NCBI GenBank assembly: GCA_017882305.1
Contig: JADGPU010000019.1
Coordinates: forward strand, 1 to 41,010
Reading direction: 5' to 3'
Source of the DNA: Bacteroidales bacterium
GTDB taxonomy: Bacteria > Bacteroidota > Bacteroidia > Bacteroidales > VadinHA17
DNA length: 41,010 nt
A program made the position numbers and the translations under genes. This document shows, piece by piece, positions 18,640 to 27,869 of the stretch (its first letter is position 1; every line of letters begins with the position of its first letter). The notes beneath the pieces were generated by a model. That model saw only the letters and a program-made list of their open reading frames with translations. It did no database searches and was not told the origin of the DNA.

Positions 18640-20148
18640 TTACTTCAGGTTATCTTCTAGAACGACCCCTTCGTAGATAAAGATTTCTGCATCTTTCCAA
18701 CCATCCCATCCTAAACCGGCTTTATCTCTGGAAGTAAATCCAAGAAACTCTTCAACTGTCCATCCGTTTTCAATTGCAACCTGAGGAAGCATAGTGCCGG
18801 CTCTGTTATCCTTTTTGATATAAATCCCATGTTTACCTAAAACTATCTCATCGATATTTTTGATCTTCTTTAATGGTCCAAGTACGGTTATCTCAATGTC
18901 TGTATTTTTATATTCATCTTTTGTAAGTGGGGAGAAACGGTGATCTTCAAATGCAGAGGAAATAGCTGATTCCTGTACTACATTATATAATGGCTCTGAG
19001 GAAATGAACCTCCCGATACAGCCTCTTAAAGCTCCATCGATTTTTAATGTAACAAATGCACCCATCGGTTTCTTGAGATTCTCCGGAATGGATTTTTCAT
19101 CAATTACAAACTTGTTATTATTATAAAGCCTTGATTGGATACTACTTTTAGCAATTGCAAAGAGCTGTTTCTTTTCTTCTTTTGTAAAAGTAAAACTATT
19201 TTCAGACCCGCGAATGGGCATTTCATTTTGCTTTTTATCAAGCATCACGATGGCATTATACCCAACTACTTCATCTTTTCCGGCATTTGGAGAATCGCCT
19301 GAATTAGAGTAATCAATAAGTTTGATTTCAAGTTTATTATTTCCTTCGGACAGATAGAGGAGTGTAAGTCCTGAAGTCCATCCACACATGCTTGTAACGA
19401 GACCGGGAATTTGTTTTGAAGTATTATTTGCTAGCGTATTGAGAAATGTCTTTGGACTGCCTGATACAATGCTCATGGCTGTTAATTTGTCAGTCTCAAC
19501 AGCATTTTTATAAGGTGGATAATGTGAGAAGTCGCTGCTGATAATAAAAAGGTTTTCAGGAGTGAACCAGGGCCTGAGAGCCTCGGCAATCTTCTTCACA
19601 GTATTTTCATCATCTGTACCTATTATAACCGGAACAATAGTTTGTTTTTCTTTAAAATAAAACTGAATAAAAGGTACCTGATTCTCGATACTATGTTCCT
19701 GTATGTGTGCATTGGTTGGAAACTGGAATACTTTATTGCTTAGAATGAGCTTATTGGCAATTTCTTTGTTGACGATAATTTTACCTAGCGGCGTAATATA
19801 ATCACCTATATTATAAACTGATGCTCCGTTAAAATACATTACGTGACTTGACCCGATAATAAAAATATTTTTATATACTGCATTCCTGGGTATTGCTGAA
19901 AAAGCGGATGCAGCTGTTTTTCCTGAAAACTGATAGCCTGCATGGGGACTTATAATTGCCCTTACAGTCCAATTGTCGGGTGATTTTTTACAGTTTTTGA
20001 AGAGCAGGGTAAGATTTTTTGTAAGTGTATCTTTATCAGCCGGATAAAATCTTCCTGCAGCAAACGGTTGCCTGTCAGTTGTAATATTTTGGGAAAATGT
20101 TTCCATGATAGTAAATATTGAAAGCAAAACAATGAGTGTTGTTCGCAT
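18640..20148 (-). CDS. Memo-AMMECR1 fusion (AmmeMemoRadiSam proteins B and A)
   Basis: 502 residues. A signal peptide is visible (TLIVLLSIFTIM, probable cleavage before Q20 in TFSQ). The Memo-like domain spans about 25-305, with the metal-site candidates H69 in SPHAGYQFSG, H102 in GSSH, EHSIENQVPF (151-160), DFSHY (206-210) and C255 in SMCGW. The AMMECR1 domain spans about 325-500, with the hallmark LRGCIG (374-379) and AFEDHRFSP downstream. In many genomes these are separate genes (NCBI models TIGR04336 and TIGR04335, from memory). The membrane protein follows after 2 nt, and amrS lies further down the same strand. Export to the periplasm is predicted; the biochemical role is not established here. 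Confidence 0.9.
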   Translation of the reverse strand: MRTTLIVLLSIFTIMETFSQNITTDRQPFAAGRFYPADKDTLTKNLTLLFKNCKKSPDNWTVRAIISPHAGYQFSGKTAASAFSAIPRNAVYKNIFIIGSSHVMYFNGASVYNIGDYITPLGKIIVNKEIANKLILSNKVFQFPTNAHIQEHSIENQVPFIQFYFKEKQTIVPVIIGTDDENTVKKIAEALRPWFTPENLFIISSDFSHYPPYKNAVETDKLTAMSIVSGSPKTFLNTLANNTSKQIPGLVTSMCGWTSGLTLLYLSEGNNKLEIKLIDYSNSGDSPNAGKDEVVGYNAIVMLDKKQNEMPIRGSENSFTFTKEEKKQLFAIAKSSIQSRLYNNNKFVIDEKSIPENLKKPMGAFVTLKIDGALRGCIGRFISSEPLYNVVQESAISSAFEDHRFSPLTKDEYKNTDIEITVLGPLKKIKNIDEIVLGKHGIYIKKDNRAGTMLPQVAIENGWTVEEFLGFTSRDKAGLGWDGWKDAEIFIYEGVVLEDNLK

Positions 20149-20232
20149 GACTATTTCAATTAATTGGCGAAATAAAGTTATGCCAAAAAATTGAAGAAAT
20201 AATATTTTATGGAAAAAAGTTAGGAGGGTAAA

Positions 20233-20688
20233 TTAAATAAGCACCATCGATTCTTTAATAATCTCTCCTCTGTCATCAGTACCGTAAATTTTGATGCCGA
20301 GGCTTACAGTTGGTACTCCTATCATATGAATAATCGGATGAAGTTCATCCTTCAGATCTTCAGCTTCCATATTATCATAATCTTCAATATTGAAGTAGAG
20401 GTGTATCATCAGGGTATACTCACTATCTTTTATTGAACCTAATGTCTGGACGATTTTTGCCAGCCAGATTGCCGATGCAGTATTGAAGTATTCAAGATTG
20501 AGACGCAGGTTTGTAGTGGGTCGTGGATTTTTGATATATTCGGTAACCCACTTCAGAACTGCTTCATAAATAATAGCCGCATTTTCAGGGATTGACTTTC
20601 CGGACATGATAAGTTCACCTGAAGGATAATTTAAATCAACCTGGGGTGTTTTAGCAGTCGGTTCGATAAATAAATTTTTCAACTCCAC
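20233..20688 (-). CDS. SiaC-type regulatory phosphoprotein (DUF1987)
   Basis: 151 residues, cytoplasmic. It matches the DUF1987/SiaC pattern: an N-terminal T-P-x-V-x-L strand, YPSGELIMSGKSIPEN, and the NLEYFNTASA segment, whose T70 aligns with the threonine phosphorylated in Pseudomonas SiaC. In that system SiaC is controlled by a kinase (SiaB) and phosphatase (SiaA) and activates a diguanylate cyclase (SiaD). None of those partners is in this window. The start is GTG at 20688; a TTG at 20682 is an alternative. It is 84 nt upstream of the Memo-AMMECR1 gene and may head that transcript. Confidence 0.82.
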   Translation of the reverse strand: MELKNLFIEPTAKTPQVDLNYPSGELIMSGKSIPENAAIIYEAVLKWVTEYIKNPRPTTNLRLNLEYFNTASAIWLAKIVQTLGSIKDSEYTLMIHLYFNIEDYDNMEAEDLKDELHPIIHMIGVPTVSLGIKIYGTDDRGEIIKESMVLI

Positions 20689-20733
20689 CTTTTTAATCTA
20701 TTAGTGATTATAAAGTTATATAAAAATCTTATT

Positions 20734-20741
20734 CAAATGTA
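20734..20741 (-). promoter_or_regulatory. Probable -7 box of the SiaC-like gene
   Basis: TACATTTG on the minus strand matches TAnnTTTG, placing the transcript start near 20727, about 38 nt before the GTG start. No TTTG is seen at the expected upstream distance. Confidence 0.4.
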
Positions 20742-20894
20742 TAATAAGTTTTTAATTTTAGTATTTTTCTTTATCAAAAAGAAAAGCTCAATAGTCAAAT
20801 AATATACTAGTTTGGTATAAACACCCGAAATTACCGTGTGCATTCAGAAGCCATTTTTGGCCATTTTTTCTCGTAAATCAATATATTAAAATGT

Positions 20895-20902
20895 TATATT
20901 TG
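20895..20902 (+). promoter_or_regulatory. Probable -7 box of argS
   Basis: TATATTTG fits the TAnnTTTG consensus and gives a start near 20909, about 19 nt before the argS ATG. The -33 region is T-rich without a clear TTTG. Confidence 0.5.
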
Positions 20903-20927
20903 CAACCTGAAATTTGTAAAGAAAAAA

Positions 20928-22715
20928 ATGGAAATTGTTCTTAAAGACAGGATAAAAGAAGCTGTTAAAATTATCTACAATAGCGAAGTTAATGATGACC
21001 TGATACAGATTCAGGAAACCAAAAAGGATTTCAAAGGCGACTTTACACTGGTTGTCTTTCCTCTCCTTCGTTTCTCAAAAAACACACCCGAAAAGACCGG
21101 AGAAACGATTGGACAATATCTTAAAGATAACTTCAACGCAGTTTCCGGGTTTAATGTCATTAAAGGATTCCTGAACATTGAACTCTCCGATGCCTGGTGG
21201 CTTGAATATTTCAGAAAATTAACGGTGGAAGAGACCCATTTGGAGAAATGTCAGGTTTCAAATCCTGAAACAATCCTCGTTGAATACTCTTCACCAAATA
21301 CAAATAAACCTTTACACCTTGGACATATACGGAATAACCTGCTCGGATATTCTCTTTATCGTATTCTATCGGGTTGCGGGCACAGAGTAGTAAAAACAAA
21401 TATTGTTAATGACCGGGGAATCCATATTTGTAAATCGATGGTAGCCTGGCAAAAATTTGGAAACGGAGAAACCCCTGAGTCATCTGGTATGAAGGGAGAT
21501 CATCTCGTTGGGAAATACTATGTATTATTCGAAAAGAATTATAAGATTCAGATTGAGAAACTGATAAATGAGGGTATGGATGAAGCAGAAGCAAAAAACT
21601 CTGCCCCTCTCATGAAAGAAACCAGGGAGATGCTTCTGAAATGGGAGGCTGGTGATAAAGAAGTCTTCGGGTTATGGAAACTGATGAACTCATGGGTTTA
21701 TGCAGGATTTGATGAGACTTATAAGAAACTTGGAGTTGATTTTGATAAGATCTACTACGAATCAGATACATATAAAATAGGAAAAGATATAGTTTTGTCC
21801 GCTCTAAACAAAAAGATACTTTACAGAAATGAGGATAGTTCAATTTGGGCTGATCTAACTCAGGATGGATTGGATCAGAAGCTGTTACTCCGTTCTGACG
21901 GTACAGCAGTTTATATGACCCAGGATCTTGGGACTGCGGTGGACCGTCACAATGAATATAAATTCGACAAGAACATATATGTTGTTGGAAATGAACAAAA
22001 TTATCATTTCCAGGTACTTAAGGCTCTTCTTAAGAGGATGGGTTATAAATGGGCAGAGGGACTGATCCATTTTTCATACGGTATGGTTGAACTTCCTGAA
22101 GGCAGGATGAAATCGCGAGAAGGAACAATTGTTGATGCAGATGACCTCATAAAAGAGATGCAGCTGACAGCCAGGGAAGTCTCACTGGAACTAGGTAAGC
22201 TATCTGATTTTTCAGATGAAGAGAAGGAAGATATATTCAGGAAAATCGGAATGAGCGCTTTGAAATATTATATTCTTAAAGTGGATCCGAAGAAAAATAT
22301 GACATTTAATCCTGCTGAATCAATAGATTTCAATGGGAATACCGGGCCATTTATTCAATATACATATACAAGAATAAAATCAGTATTCAGGAAAGCAAAA
22401 CAGATGGGAATCAATACGGAACAAGTACTATTTTCCGGAACAAAAACAGGTCCGAAAGAAATTGAACTGATAAAATTGTTATGTAAATTTTCAGAGACAG
22501 TTTCAGCGGCAGCAACAGGTTATACTCCTGCTTTAATCGCAAATTATTGCTATGAGCTTTCAAGAGAATATAACCAGTTTTATCACGATTTTTCAATACT
22601 GGGAGAAGCTGATGAAGGCGTCAGGAATTTCAGGCTGGTTTTATCCCGGGTCACCAGTGAAATTATAAATGAAGGTATGTGGCTGTTGGGTATTGAGATG
22701 CCGGAAAGGATGTAA
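20928..22715 (+). CDS. argS: Arginyl-tRNA synthetase
   Basis: 595 residues, a class I synthetase that charges tRNA-Arg. The N-terminal Arg-S additional domain (about 1-105) has the KGDFTL segment. The HIGH motif appears as HLGH (130-133) after EYSSPNTNKP. The KMSKS equivalent is MKSREG in GRMKSREGTIVDADD, as is normal for ArgRS. The C-terminal anticodon-binding domain carries the helical ALIANYCYELSREYNQFYHD block, the usual DALRP-domain end. Length is standard. A hairpin repeat (copy B) lies between it and ffh, so co-transcription with ffh is uncertain. Confidence 0.98.
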   Translation: MEIVLKDRIKEAVKIIYNSEVNDDLIQIQETKKDFKGDFTLVVFPLLRFSKNTPEKTGETIGQYLKDNFNAVSGFNVIKGFLNIELSDAWWLEYFRKLTVEETHLEKCQVSNPETILVEYSSPNTNKPLHLGHIRNNLLGYSLYRILSGCGHRVVKTNIVNDRGIHICKSMVAWQKFGNGETPESSGMKGDHLVGKYYVLFEKNYKIQIEKLINEGMDEAEAKNSAPLMKETREMLLKWEAGDKEVFGLWKLMNSWVYAGFDETYKKLGVDFDKIYYESDTYKIGKDIVLSALNKKILYRNEDSSIWADLTQDGLDQKLLLRSDGTAVYMTQDLGTAVDRHNEYKFDKNIYVVGNEQNYHFQVLKALLKRMGYKWAEGLIHFSYGMVELPEGRMKSREGTIVDADDLIKEMQLTAREVSLELGKLSDFSDEEKEDIFRKIGMSALKYYILKVDPKKNMTFNPAESIDFNGNTGPFIQYTYTRIKSVFRKAKQMGINTEQVLFSGTKTGPKEIELIKLLCKFSETVSAAATGYTPALIANYCYELSREYNQFYHDFSILGEADEGVRNFRLVLSRVTSEIINEGMWLLGIEMPERM

Positions 22716-22738
22716 ATTACCAAAGACTATATATAAAA

Positions 22739-22839
22739 GTCCTTTGTGAACCTTAGTGATAACCTTTGAGTTCCTTCGTGGTAAAAAAATCATTTAACCA
22801 CAAAGGAACACAAAGTAAAACTCAAAGTAACTCGAAGGA
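22739..22839. repeat. Long imperfect hairpin repeat, copy B
   Basis: The left arm (22739-22782) has CTTTGTG, CTTAGTG, CTTTGAG and CTTCGTG units at about 10-12 bp intervals. The right arm (22796-22839) is its imperfect reverse complement, with CACAAAGG, CACAAAG, CTCAAAG and CTCGAAGG. The loop is 13 nt. Same family as copy A. It occupies most of the argS-ffh spacer and could act as a structured 3' end for argS. Confidence 0.85.
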
Positions 22840-22880
22840 AAAAAATGGCAAATAGTTAAAATTATTTATTCGAAAAAAAT

Positions 22881-24200
22881 ATGTTTGAAAATTTAAGTGA
22901 ACGGCTGGAGAAATCCTTTAAACTTTTAAAAGGACAGGGTAGAATATCTGAAATAAATATTGCTGAGACACTTAAGGAAGTTCGCAGGGCGCTGCTTGAT
23001 GCGGATGTCAACTTTAAAATCGCCAAACAATTCACAGACACTGTCAAGCAGAAAGCAATAGGGCAGGAAGTTCTCAATTCGGTAAATCCGTCACAAATGA
23101 TGGTTAAAATCGTTCATGATGAACTGGTTGATCTGATGGGTGGCGATAAAACTGATCTTAATATTAAAATTAACCCCTCAATTATACTTATTGCAGGGCT
23201 TCAGGGTTCAGGAAAAACTACTTTCAGCGGGAAGCTTGCCAAATGGGTAAAAACAAAGCGGGGAAAAAATCCGCTGCTCGTTGCATGTGATGTGTACAGA
23301 CCTGCTGCAATAGAACAATTAAAGATAATCGGTTCACAAATCGAAGTGCCGGTTTATACTGAAGATGGAAATACCAACCCTATCGTTATTGCCCGTAATG
23401 CAGTGAAAGAGGCAAAAAAGACCGGGTACGATCTCGTTATTATTGATACTGCCGGCCGTCTGGCCATTGATGAAGAGATGATGAAGGAGATCTCATCTGT
23501 TAAGGATGCAGTAAACCCACATGAAATACTTTTCGTTGTTGATTCCATGACCGGACAGGATGCAGTAAATACTGCTAGGGAATTTAATGAAAGGCTTGAT
23601 TTTAACGGAGTCGTATTAACAAAACTCGATGGAGATACAAGGGGAGGAGCTGCACTTTCGATTAAATCGGTTGTCAACAAGCCCATAAAGTTTGTAAGTT
23701 CAGGTGAGAAGATGGAGGCTATTGATGTTTTCTATCCTGAAAGGATGGCCGACAGAATTCTGGGGATGGGAGATATAGTTTCTCTTGTTGAGAAAGCTCA
23801 GGAACAATATGACTCAGAAGAGGCAAGAAAGCTCCAGAAAAGAATCTCAAAGGACCAGTTCGATTTTAACGATTTCATCACGCAGATCCAGCAAATAAAG
23901 AAAATGGGGAATGTCAAGGACCTTATGACTATGATCCCGGGTGTAGGAAAAGCTATAAAAGATCTGGATATAGATGATAACGCGTTCAAAGGTATTGAAG
24001 CAATTATCAGAAGTATGACACCTGAAGAACGAACTAATCCGGTCGTTCTGAATGGCAGCAGGCGGAAAAGAATTGCTACGGGAAGCGGAACAAGCGTACA
24101 GGAGGTGAATAAGCTTCTGAAGCAGTTCGATGAAACCAAACGGATGATGAAGATGATGACAAAAGGGGGAAATGTTGCAAGACTCATAGGCAGAAAATAA
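22881..24200 (+). CDS. ffh: Signal recognition particle protein (SRP54 homologue)
   Basis: 439 residues. It binds signal sequences on the ribosome and, with 4.5S RNA and FtsY, delivers membrane proteins to SecYEG. The N domain is followed by the G domain with GLQGSGKTT (106-114), the DVYRPAA insertion-box segment, DTAGR and [10 protein letters not shown]. The C-terminal M domain shows the methionine-rich RMMKMMTK tail and [11 protein letters not shown]. Length is normal. folD starts 8 nt after the stop, so the two are co-transcribed. No SRP RNA gene was recognised in the window. Confidence 0.98.
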   Translation: MFENLSERLEKSFKLLKGQGRISEINIAETLKEVRRALLDADVNFKIAKQFTDTVKQKAIGQEVLNSVNPSQMMVKIVHDELVDLMGGDKTDLNIKINPSIILIAGLQGSGKTTFSGKLAKWVKTKRGKNPLLVACDVYRPAAIEQLKIIGSQIEVPVYTEDGNTNPIVIARNAVKEAKKTGYDLVIIDTAGRLAIDEEMMKEISSVKDAVNPHEILFVVDSMTGQDAVNTAREFNERLDFNGVVLTKLDGDTRGGAALSIKSVVNKPIKFVSSGEKMEAIDVFYPERMADRILGMGDIVSLVEKAQEQYDSEEARKLQKRISKDQFDFNDFITQIQQIKKMGNVKDLMTMIPGVGKAIKDLDIDDNAFKGIEAIIRSMTPEERTNPVVLNGSRRKRIATGSGTSVQEVNKLLKQFDETKRMMKMMTKGGNVARLIGRK

Positions 24201-24208
24201 CATGTAAC

Positions 24209-25078
24209 ATGTATAAAATAATTGATGGCAAGAAGGTAGCCTCTGAAATCAAAAGGGAAATTGCTGGAGAAGTAGCAAAGCTAAAAAGAGAAGGAAAAAA
24301 GATTCCGCATCTTGCTGCAATACTTGTAGGTAATAATGGTTCAAGCGAAACCTACGTTGCAAACAAAGTAAAAGATTGTGAGGAAGTCGGTTTCAAATCA
24401 ACTCTGATCAGATTCGGGAGCGAAATTACCGAAACTGTTTTACTTGAAAAAATTGAAGAACTTAATAATGATCCCGATATAGATGGTTTCATCGTTCAAT
24501 TGCCATTACCTGCACATATATCAGAGAATAAAGTAATTGAAGCTATTGATCCGCGAAAAGATGCAGATGGTTTCCACCCGGTTAATATCGGAAAGATGGT
24601 TATCGGACTTCCCGGATATCTGCCTGCGACTCCATATGGGATCGTTGAACTTATCAGAAGATATGGTATTAAAACATCAGGCAAAAACTGTGTCGTAATT
24701 GGCCGAAGTAATATAGTCGGCCGGCCTGTCAGTATTCTGCTTTCCCAGAAAGGAATGGATGCTACTGTTACTGTTGTTCATAGCCGTACAAAAAACATAG
24801 AAGATATTATTATTTGCGCTGATATAATAATTGCAGCAATAGGTTCTCCTGCTTTCGTCAAAGAAGATATGGTTAAAAATGGAGCTGTTGTGATAGATGT
24901 AGGAACAACCCGTGTCCCTGATCCGCGGACAAAATCGGGATTTAAACTTGTCGGAGATGTTGATTTTGAAAGTGTAGCTCCTAAATGTTCATATATTACT
25001 CCTGTTCCCGGAGGTGTCGGGCCTATGACGAGAGTATCGCTATTGCGTAACACTCTTATCGCTGCAAAAAAAGATTGA
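24209..25078 (+). CDS. folD: Methylenetetrahydrofolate dehydrogenase/cyclohydrolase
   Basis: 289 residues. This bifunctional cytoplasmic enzyme interconverts 5,10-methylene-THF and 10-formyl-THF. Visible landmarks: Y49 and K53 in [15 protein letters not shown], the catalytic lysine helix; VQLPLP (96-101); [11 protein letters not shown] (114-123); the NADP-binding GRSNIVGRP loop; and the C-terminal [11 protein letters not shown]. Length is typical. It follows ffh by 8 nt, across a short ACATGT direct repeat (AACATGT twice near 24201-24212). It converges with the PD40 lipoprotein gene, with 24 nt between stop codons. Confidence 0.97.
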   Translation: MYKIIDGKKVASEIKREIAGEVAKLKREGKKIPHLAAILVGNNGSSETYVANKVKDCEEVGFKSTLIRFGSEITETVLLEKIEELNNDPDIDGFIVQLPLPAHISENKVIEAIDPRKDADGFHPVNIGKMVIGLPGYLPATPYGIVELIRRYGIKTSGKNCVVIGRSNIVGRPVSILLSQKGMDATVTVVHSRTKNIEDIIICADIIIAAIGSPAFVKEDMVKNGAVVIDVGTTRVPDPRTKSGFKLVGDVDFESVAPKCSYITPVPGGVGPMTRVSLLRNTLIAAKKD

Positions 25079-25102
25079 AATTTTTATCTCCGGAATCCTT
25101 CA

Positions 25103-26113
25103 TTATCTTGAAGGAAAATCCACCCCGGTGAAATAGAGATCGAATCCTCCTTTACCACCTGGTCTGTTAGAGGAAAACATCAGATATTTATTTGTAAAAT
25201 CCGGATTATAACCGATAACCGGTCTGTATTCATCATAGGAAGTATTTATACGTGGACCAAGATTAACAGGAGAGGTCCATTTCCCATTTTTTAAAATCGA
25301 ATAGTAGAGGTCATAACCGCCAAGTCCACCCGGCCTGTTAGAGGTAAAAACCATTATTTTTTTGTATATGAATGGACATTTATCTTCATATGAACTATTA
25401 ATACTATCTGTCTTTGCAGGTAGTGCATAATCAAGATTAAACCATGATGTAAGATCTTTATCTGCCGGTTTATTCAGAAAAAAAATGTCAAAATTTCCAT
25501 CCTTATTCGATGAAAAATAAGCTGTATCCTGATCAAAATTAAAACAGATATATGCATCATCAGAAATCGTATTCATAAGTTTCATTGGGAAAGGTCCGGA
25601 TACTTCAGGAAGATCTGAACCGGATACCGGCTGGTTTTTAAGATAAAACAGATCCAGGTTTCCAGCTGTGTTTATTGAAGATAGCAAAAGATATTCAAAA
25701 CCGTCTACTGTGCTGAATAATCTATATGGTCCGAAATCATTTCCGGGTGTTATTGCTTTGCCGATCAGCTTGTCAAGGAATGCATCAGTAGTCATTTTAG
25801 ATCCAAATCCAAAAACTCCGGTTGTCTGATCAAATAAATATGAAATACTCGCCTGTTCAAGGTCAAATTGTCCGCCTGAACTTTTCCTGTTGCTTGAAAA
25901 TATTATCGGCAGAGTTTCGCCTATCTGGTATAATGCAATATTATAATCATCATACGCGGAGTTGATATCAGCTATATTAATAACTGTATCGGGGAAAGTA
26001 CCCTGAGGATATTTTATAGGATTTTCAGTTTTTTTGCAGTCGGTGAAACAGATTGAAATAAATAAGATACTAAATACTACATTTACAAAATTGATATATC
26101 CTGATTTTTTCAT
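25103..26113 (-). CDS. PD40/WD40-like beta-propeller lipoprotein
   Basis: 336 residues from the ATG at 26113. A TTG nine codons upstream is open but lies against the predicted transcript start, so I reject it. The N terminus has KK, a hydrophobic stretch and a cysteine in FTDCKKTENP; the lipobox is imperfect but the context fits an exported lipoprotein. TolB-like PD40 repeats are plain: IIFSSNRKSSGGQFDL, AYFSSNKDGNFDIFF, MVFTSNRPGGLGGYDLYY, LMFSSNRPGGKGGFDLYF. Such propellers usually serve protein contacts in the periplasm or at the outer membrane; in Bacteroidota they often carry an OmpA-like domain, absent here. The partner is unknown. It stands alone on its strand. Confidence 0.85.
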   Translation of the reverse strand: MKKSGYINFVNVVFSILFISICFTDCKKTENPIKYPQGTFPDTVINIADINSAYDDYNIALYQIGETLPIIFSSNRKSSGGQFDLEQASISYLFDQTTGVFGFGSKMTTDAFLDKLIGKAITPGNDFGPYRLFSTVDGFEYLLLSSINTAGNLDLFYLKNQPVSGSDLPEVSGPFPMKLMNTISDDAYICFNFDQDTAYFSSNKDGNFDIFFLNKPADKDLTSWFNLDYALPAKTDSINSSYEDKCPFIYKKIMVFTSNRPGGLGGYDLYYSILKNGKWTSPVNLGPRINTSYDEYRPVIGYNPDFTNKYLMFSSNRPGGKGGFDLYFTGVDFPSR

Positions 26114-26142
26114 GAAAAGTGATTTTAAGGAATGTATCAATA

Positions 26143-26150
26143 CAAATATA
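26143..26150 (-). promoter_or_regulatory. Probable -7 box of the PD40 lipoprotein gene
   Basis: TATATTTG on the minus strand matches TAnnTTTG and puts the start near 26136, 22 nt or so before the ATG at 26113. This also argues against the upstream TTG start. Confidence 0.5.
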
Positions 26151-26166
26151 TTAATATAAAATGAAA

Positions 26167-26186
26167 AACCGGGGTGTCGCCCGGTT
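26167..26186 (-). terminator. Hairpin with U-tract facing the minus strand, no gene upstream
   Basis: AACCGGG (26167-26173) and CCCGGTT (26180-26186) form a perfect 7-bp stem around a 6-nt loop. Read on the minus strand it is followed by TTTTTC, as in an intrinsic terminator, yet no minus-strand gene precedes it. It may end a short unannotated transcript, or be a leader structure upstream of the lipoprotein promoter. Confidence 0.45.
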
Positions 26187-26446
26187 CTTCGAAGGTAGAA
26201 TTTAGGTTAATTCTAGGGTAAATAGGGTATGATTTTTTAAAATAAATCTGTTTTACTAGTAATAGATGACTATTTTGGACTACAGGTTGCGTCTGCTTTA
26301 TAAAAAAAATGAGAATAAGTGCATTTTAATTATACTTTCCTGTTTATCAAATGGTTAAAAAAAAGTTAAAATGTTAATAATTGAGTATCCCTGGAAACAT
26401 CCTTATTAAAAATAGTATTAATTTTGTAGACATATTTTTGTGAGCC
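26187..26446. other. AT-rich intergenic region between lipoprotein and TPR genes
   Basis: With the hairpin and -7 box just left of it, this makes a gene-free stretch of about 330 bases between divergent genes. I see no convincing ORF, tRNA or known RNA here. One 30-codon frame beginning at 26266 has no ribosome-binding site and no recognisable product. TAnnTTTG boxes for the TPR gene lie at its right end. Confidence 0.5.
26419..26440 (+). promoter_or_regulatory. Probable -7 box(es) of the TPR-comA-aroE operon
   Basis: TAATTTTG (26419-26426) and TATTTTTG (26433-26440) both fit TAnnTTTG just before the ATG at 26447. The first gives a workable 5' leader of about 14 nt; the second would give an almost leaderless transcript. 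Confidence 0.45.
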
Positions 26447-27862
26447 ATGGAAGATGATAAGTATGGGTTTTCCTATGAGGAAGAAGTGAAGCATGCTGTG
26501 CAGAAGTTTGAGAGGATGAAGAAAAATAATGAAAACTATTTTTTTGATGTTATTGAATTTGAGACAATTATAGATTATTATATTGAGAGTAATAACTCAA
26601 TAAAGGCGTTTGAAGCAGCAATATTAGCCAGCGAACAGCATCCAAATTCAGTTTCTATACAATTGAGAAAAGCCAGAGTCCTGCTCGATAAAGGCAGAGC
26701 AGTTGAAGCTCTGAGGTTACTTAAGAAACTGGAAAGCATTGAACCAGGAAATCATGAAATATTTATAGCCAAAGGTACAGCTTATGGTATGCTTGGTGAC
26801 ATTCAGGGGGCAAAAAAAATGTTTGATTATTCACTTACTCTGGATACTGAAGATGCTGAAAACATACTTTTTGCCATAACCTCTGTCTTACAAAACCTTA
26901 ATTATTATGAGCATTTGATCCCTTATATGGAGAAGCTCATTGACATGGAACCTGAATTTAAAGCTCATCTTTATGATATGGCATACGCATATGAAAAGGT
27001 CGAGGATTATGAGAACAGTATCAAATACTATATGAGATATCTTGACGAGGAACCATTTTCAGACAGTGCATGGTACAACCTCGGAATTATTTATAATAAG
27101 CTGGAATCGTATGATAAAGCGATGGAAGCTTATGATTATGCGCTGGCTATTAATTCCCAGAATACTTTCGCCATCTTCAATAAAGGGAATATTCTCAGCA
27201 ACCTTGAAAGGTATTCCGATGCCATTCCGGTGTACCATGAATACCTTGAAAATGAGCCTGAAAGCTTTGAAGCTATGACTTATCTTGCCGAATGTTACGA
27301 AAAGATAGGAGAAGTTATCATGGCTCGCAAATATTATCAGGAAGCCATAGAACTTGCACCTGAGTTCGCTGATCCATGGTTTGGACTTGGAGTAATTGCA
27401 CTTAATACCGGAAATACTGACGACAGCCTGATTTTTTTCAGGAAAGCTGTTCGTCTTGATGATGAGAATCCTGAAATATGGTATTTACTGGGCAAAGCAC
27501 ATTATTCCAAAGGGGAGAAAAAAGCAGCATTAAGATGTTTCAGGGAAGCACTTAAACTCGATTCGTATTATGATGAAATATGGGCAGACCTTGGAACTAT
27601 TATCCTGAAAGACGGACTTGCAGTAAAGGCTATTCCATACCTTGAACGTGCTTATAAGGTAACCGGAGACGTACCTGGCATCAACTATTTACTGGCATCA
27701 TTTTATCTGCATTCCGGAAGTGCTGAAAAGGCCCACCGTCACCTGTCAATCGCTTTAAATCTCGATAAGGAACTCTTTTCAGAGTTTGAGGGTATCTTTC
27801 CAACGGAACTCTTTACAAGGAAGATTAAAAAGCTTCTCGAGAGTAACAACCTTATAAAATAA
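26447..27862 (+). CDS. TPR-repeat protein
   Basis: 471 residues, no signal peptide or membrane segment. From about residue 30 to the end it is made of tetratricopeptide repeats, with the usual G/A/Y spacing: WYNLGIIYNKLESYDKAMEA, AIFNKGNILSNLERYSDAIP, PWFGLGVIALNTGNTDDSL and WYLLGKAHYSKGEKKAALRC are clear units. I count roughly ten or more. TPRs form a superhelix for protein contacts; no enzymatic domain is present. It starts a three-gene operon: the phosphosulfolactate-synthase-like gene begins 7 nt after its stop, and aroE follows. The bound partner cannot be told from sequence. Confidence 0.9.
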   Translation: MEDDKYGFSYEEEVKHAVQKFERMKKNNENYFFDVIEFETIIDYYIESNNSIKAFEAAILASEQHPNSVSIQLRKARVLLDKGRAVEALRLLKKLESIEPGNHEIFIAKGTAYGMLGDIQGAKKMFDYSLTLDTEDAENILFAITSVLQNLNYYEHLIPYMEKLIDMEPEFKAHLYDMAYAYEKVEDYENSIKYYMRYLDEEPFSDSAWYNLGIIYNKLESYDKAMEAYDYALAINSQNTFAIFNKGNILSNLERYSDAIPVYHEYLENEPESFEAMTYLAECYEKIGEVIMARKYYQEAIELAPEFADPWFGLGVIALNTGNTDDSLIFFRKAVRLDDENPEIWYLLGKAHYSKGEKKAALRCFREALKLDSYYDEIWADLGTIILKDGLAVKAIPYLERAYKVTGDVPGINYLLASFYLHSGSAEKAHRHLSIALNLDKELFSEFEGIFPTELFTRKIKKLLESNNLIK

Positions 27863-27869
27863 CTGACAT

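Noticed and set aside
25097..25114. CCTTCA/TGAAGG inverted repeat between folD and the lipoprotein gene as a terminator
   Set aside because: Only 6 bp of weak stem and no T-run on either strand; not convincing.
26114..26140. TTG start nine codons upstream for the PD40 lipoprotein
   Set aside because: It coincides with the predicted transcript start, and the ATG at 26113 gives a proper KK-hydrophobic signal sequence.
26266..26358. 30-codon plus-strand frame in the lipoprotein-TPR spacer
   Set aside because: No ribosome-binding site, promoter or recognisable product; such a length is expected by chance.
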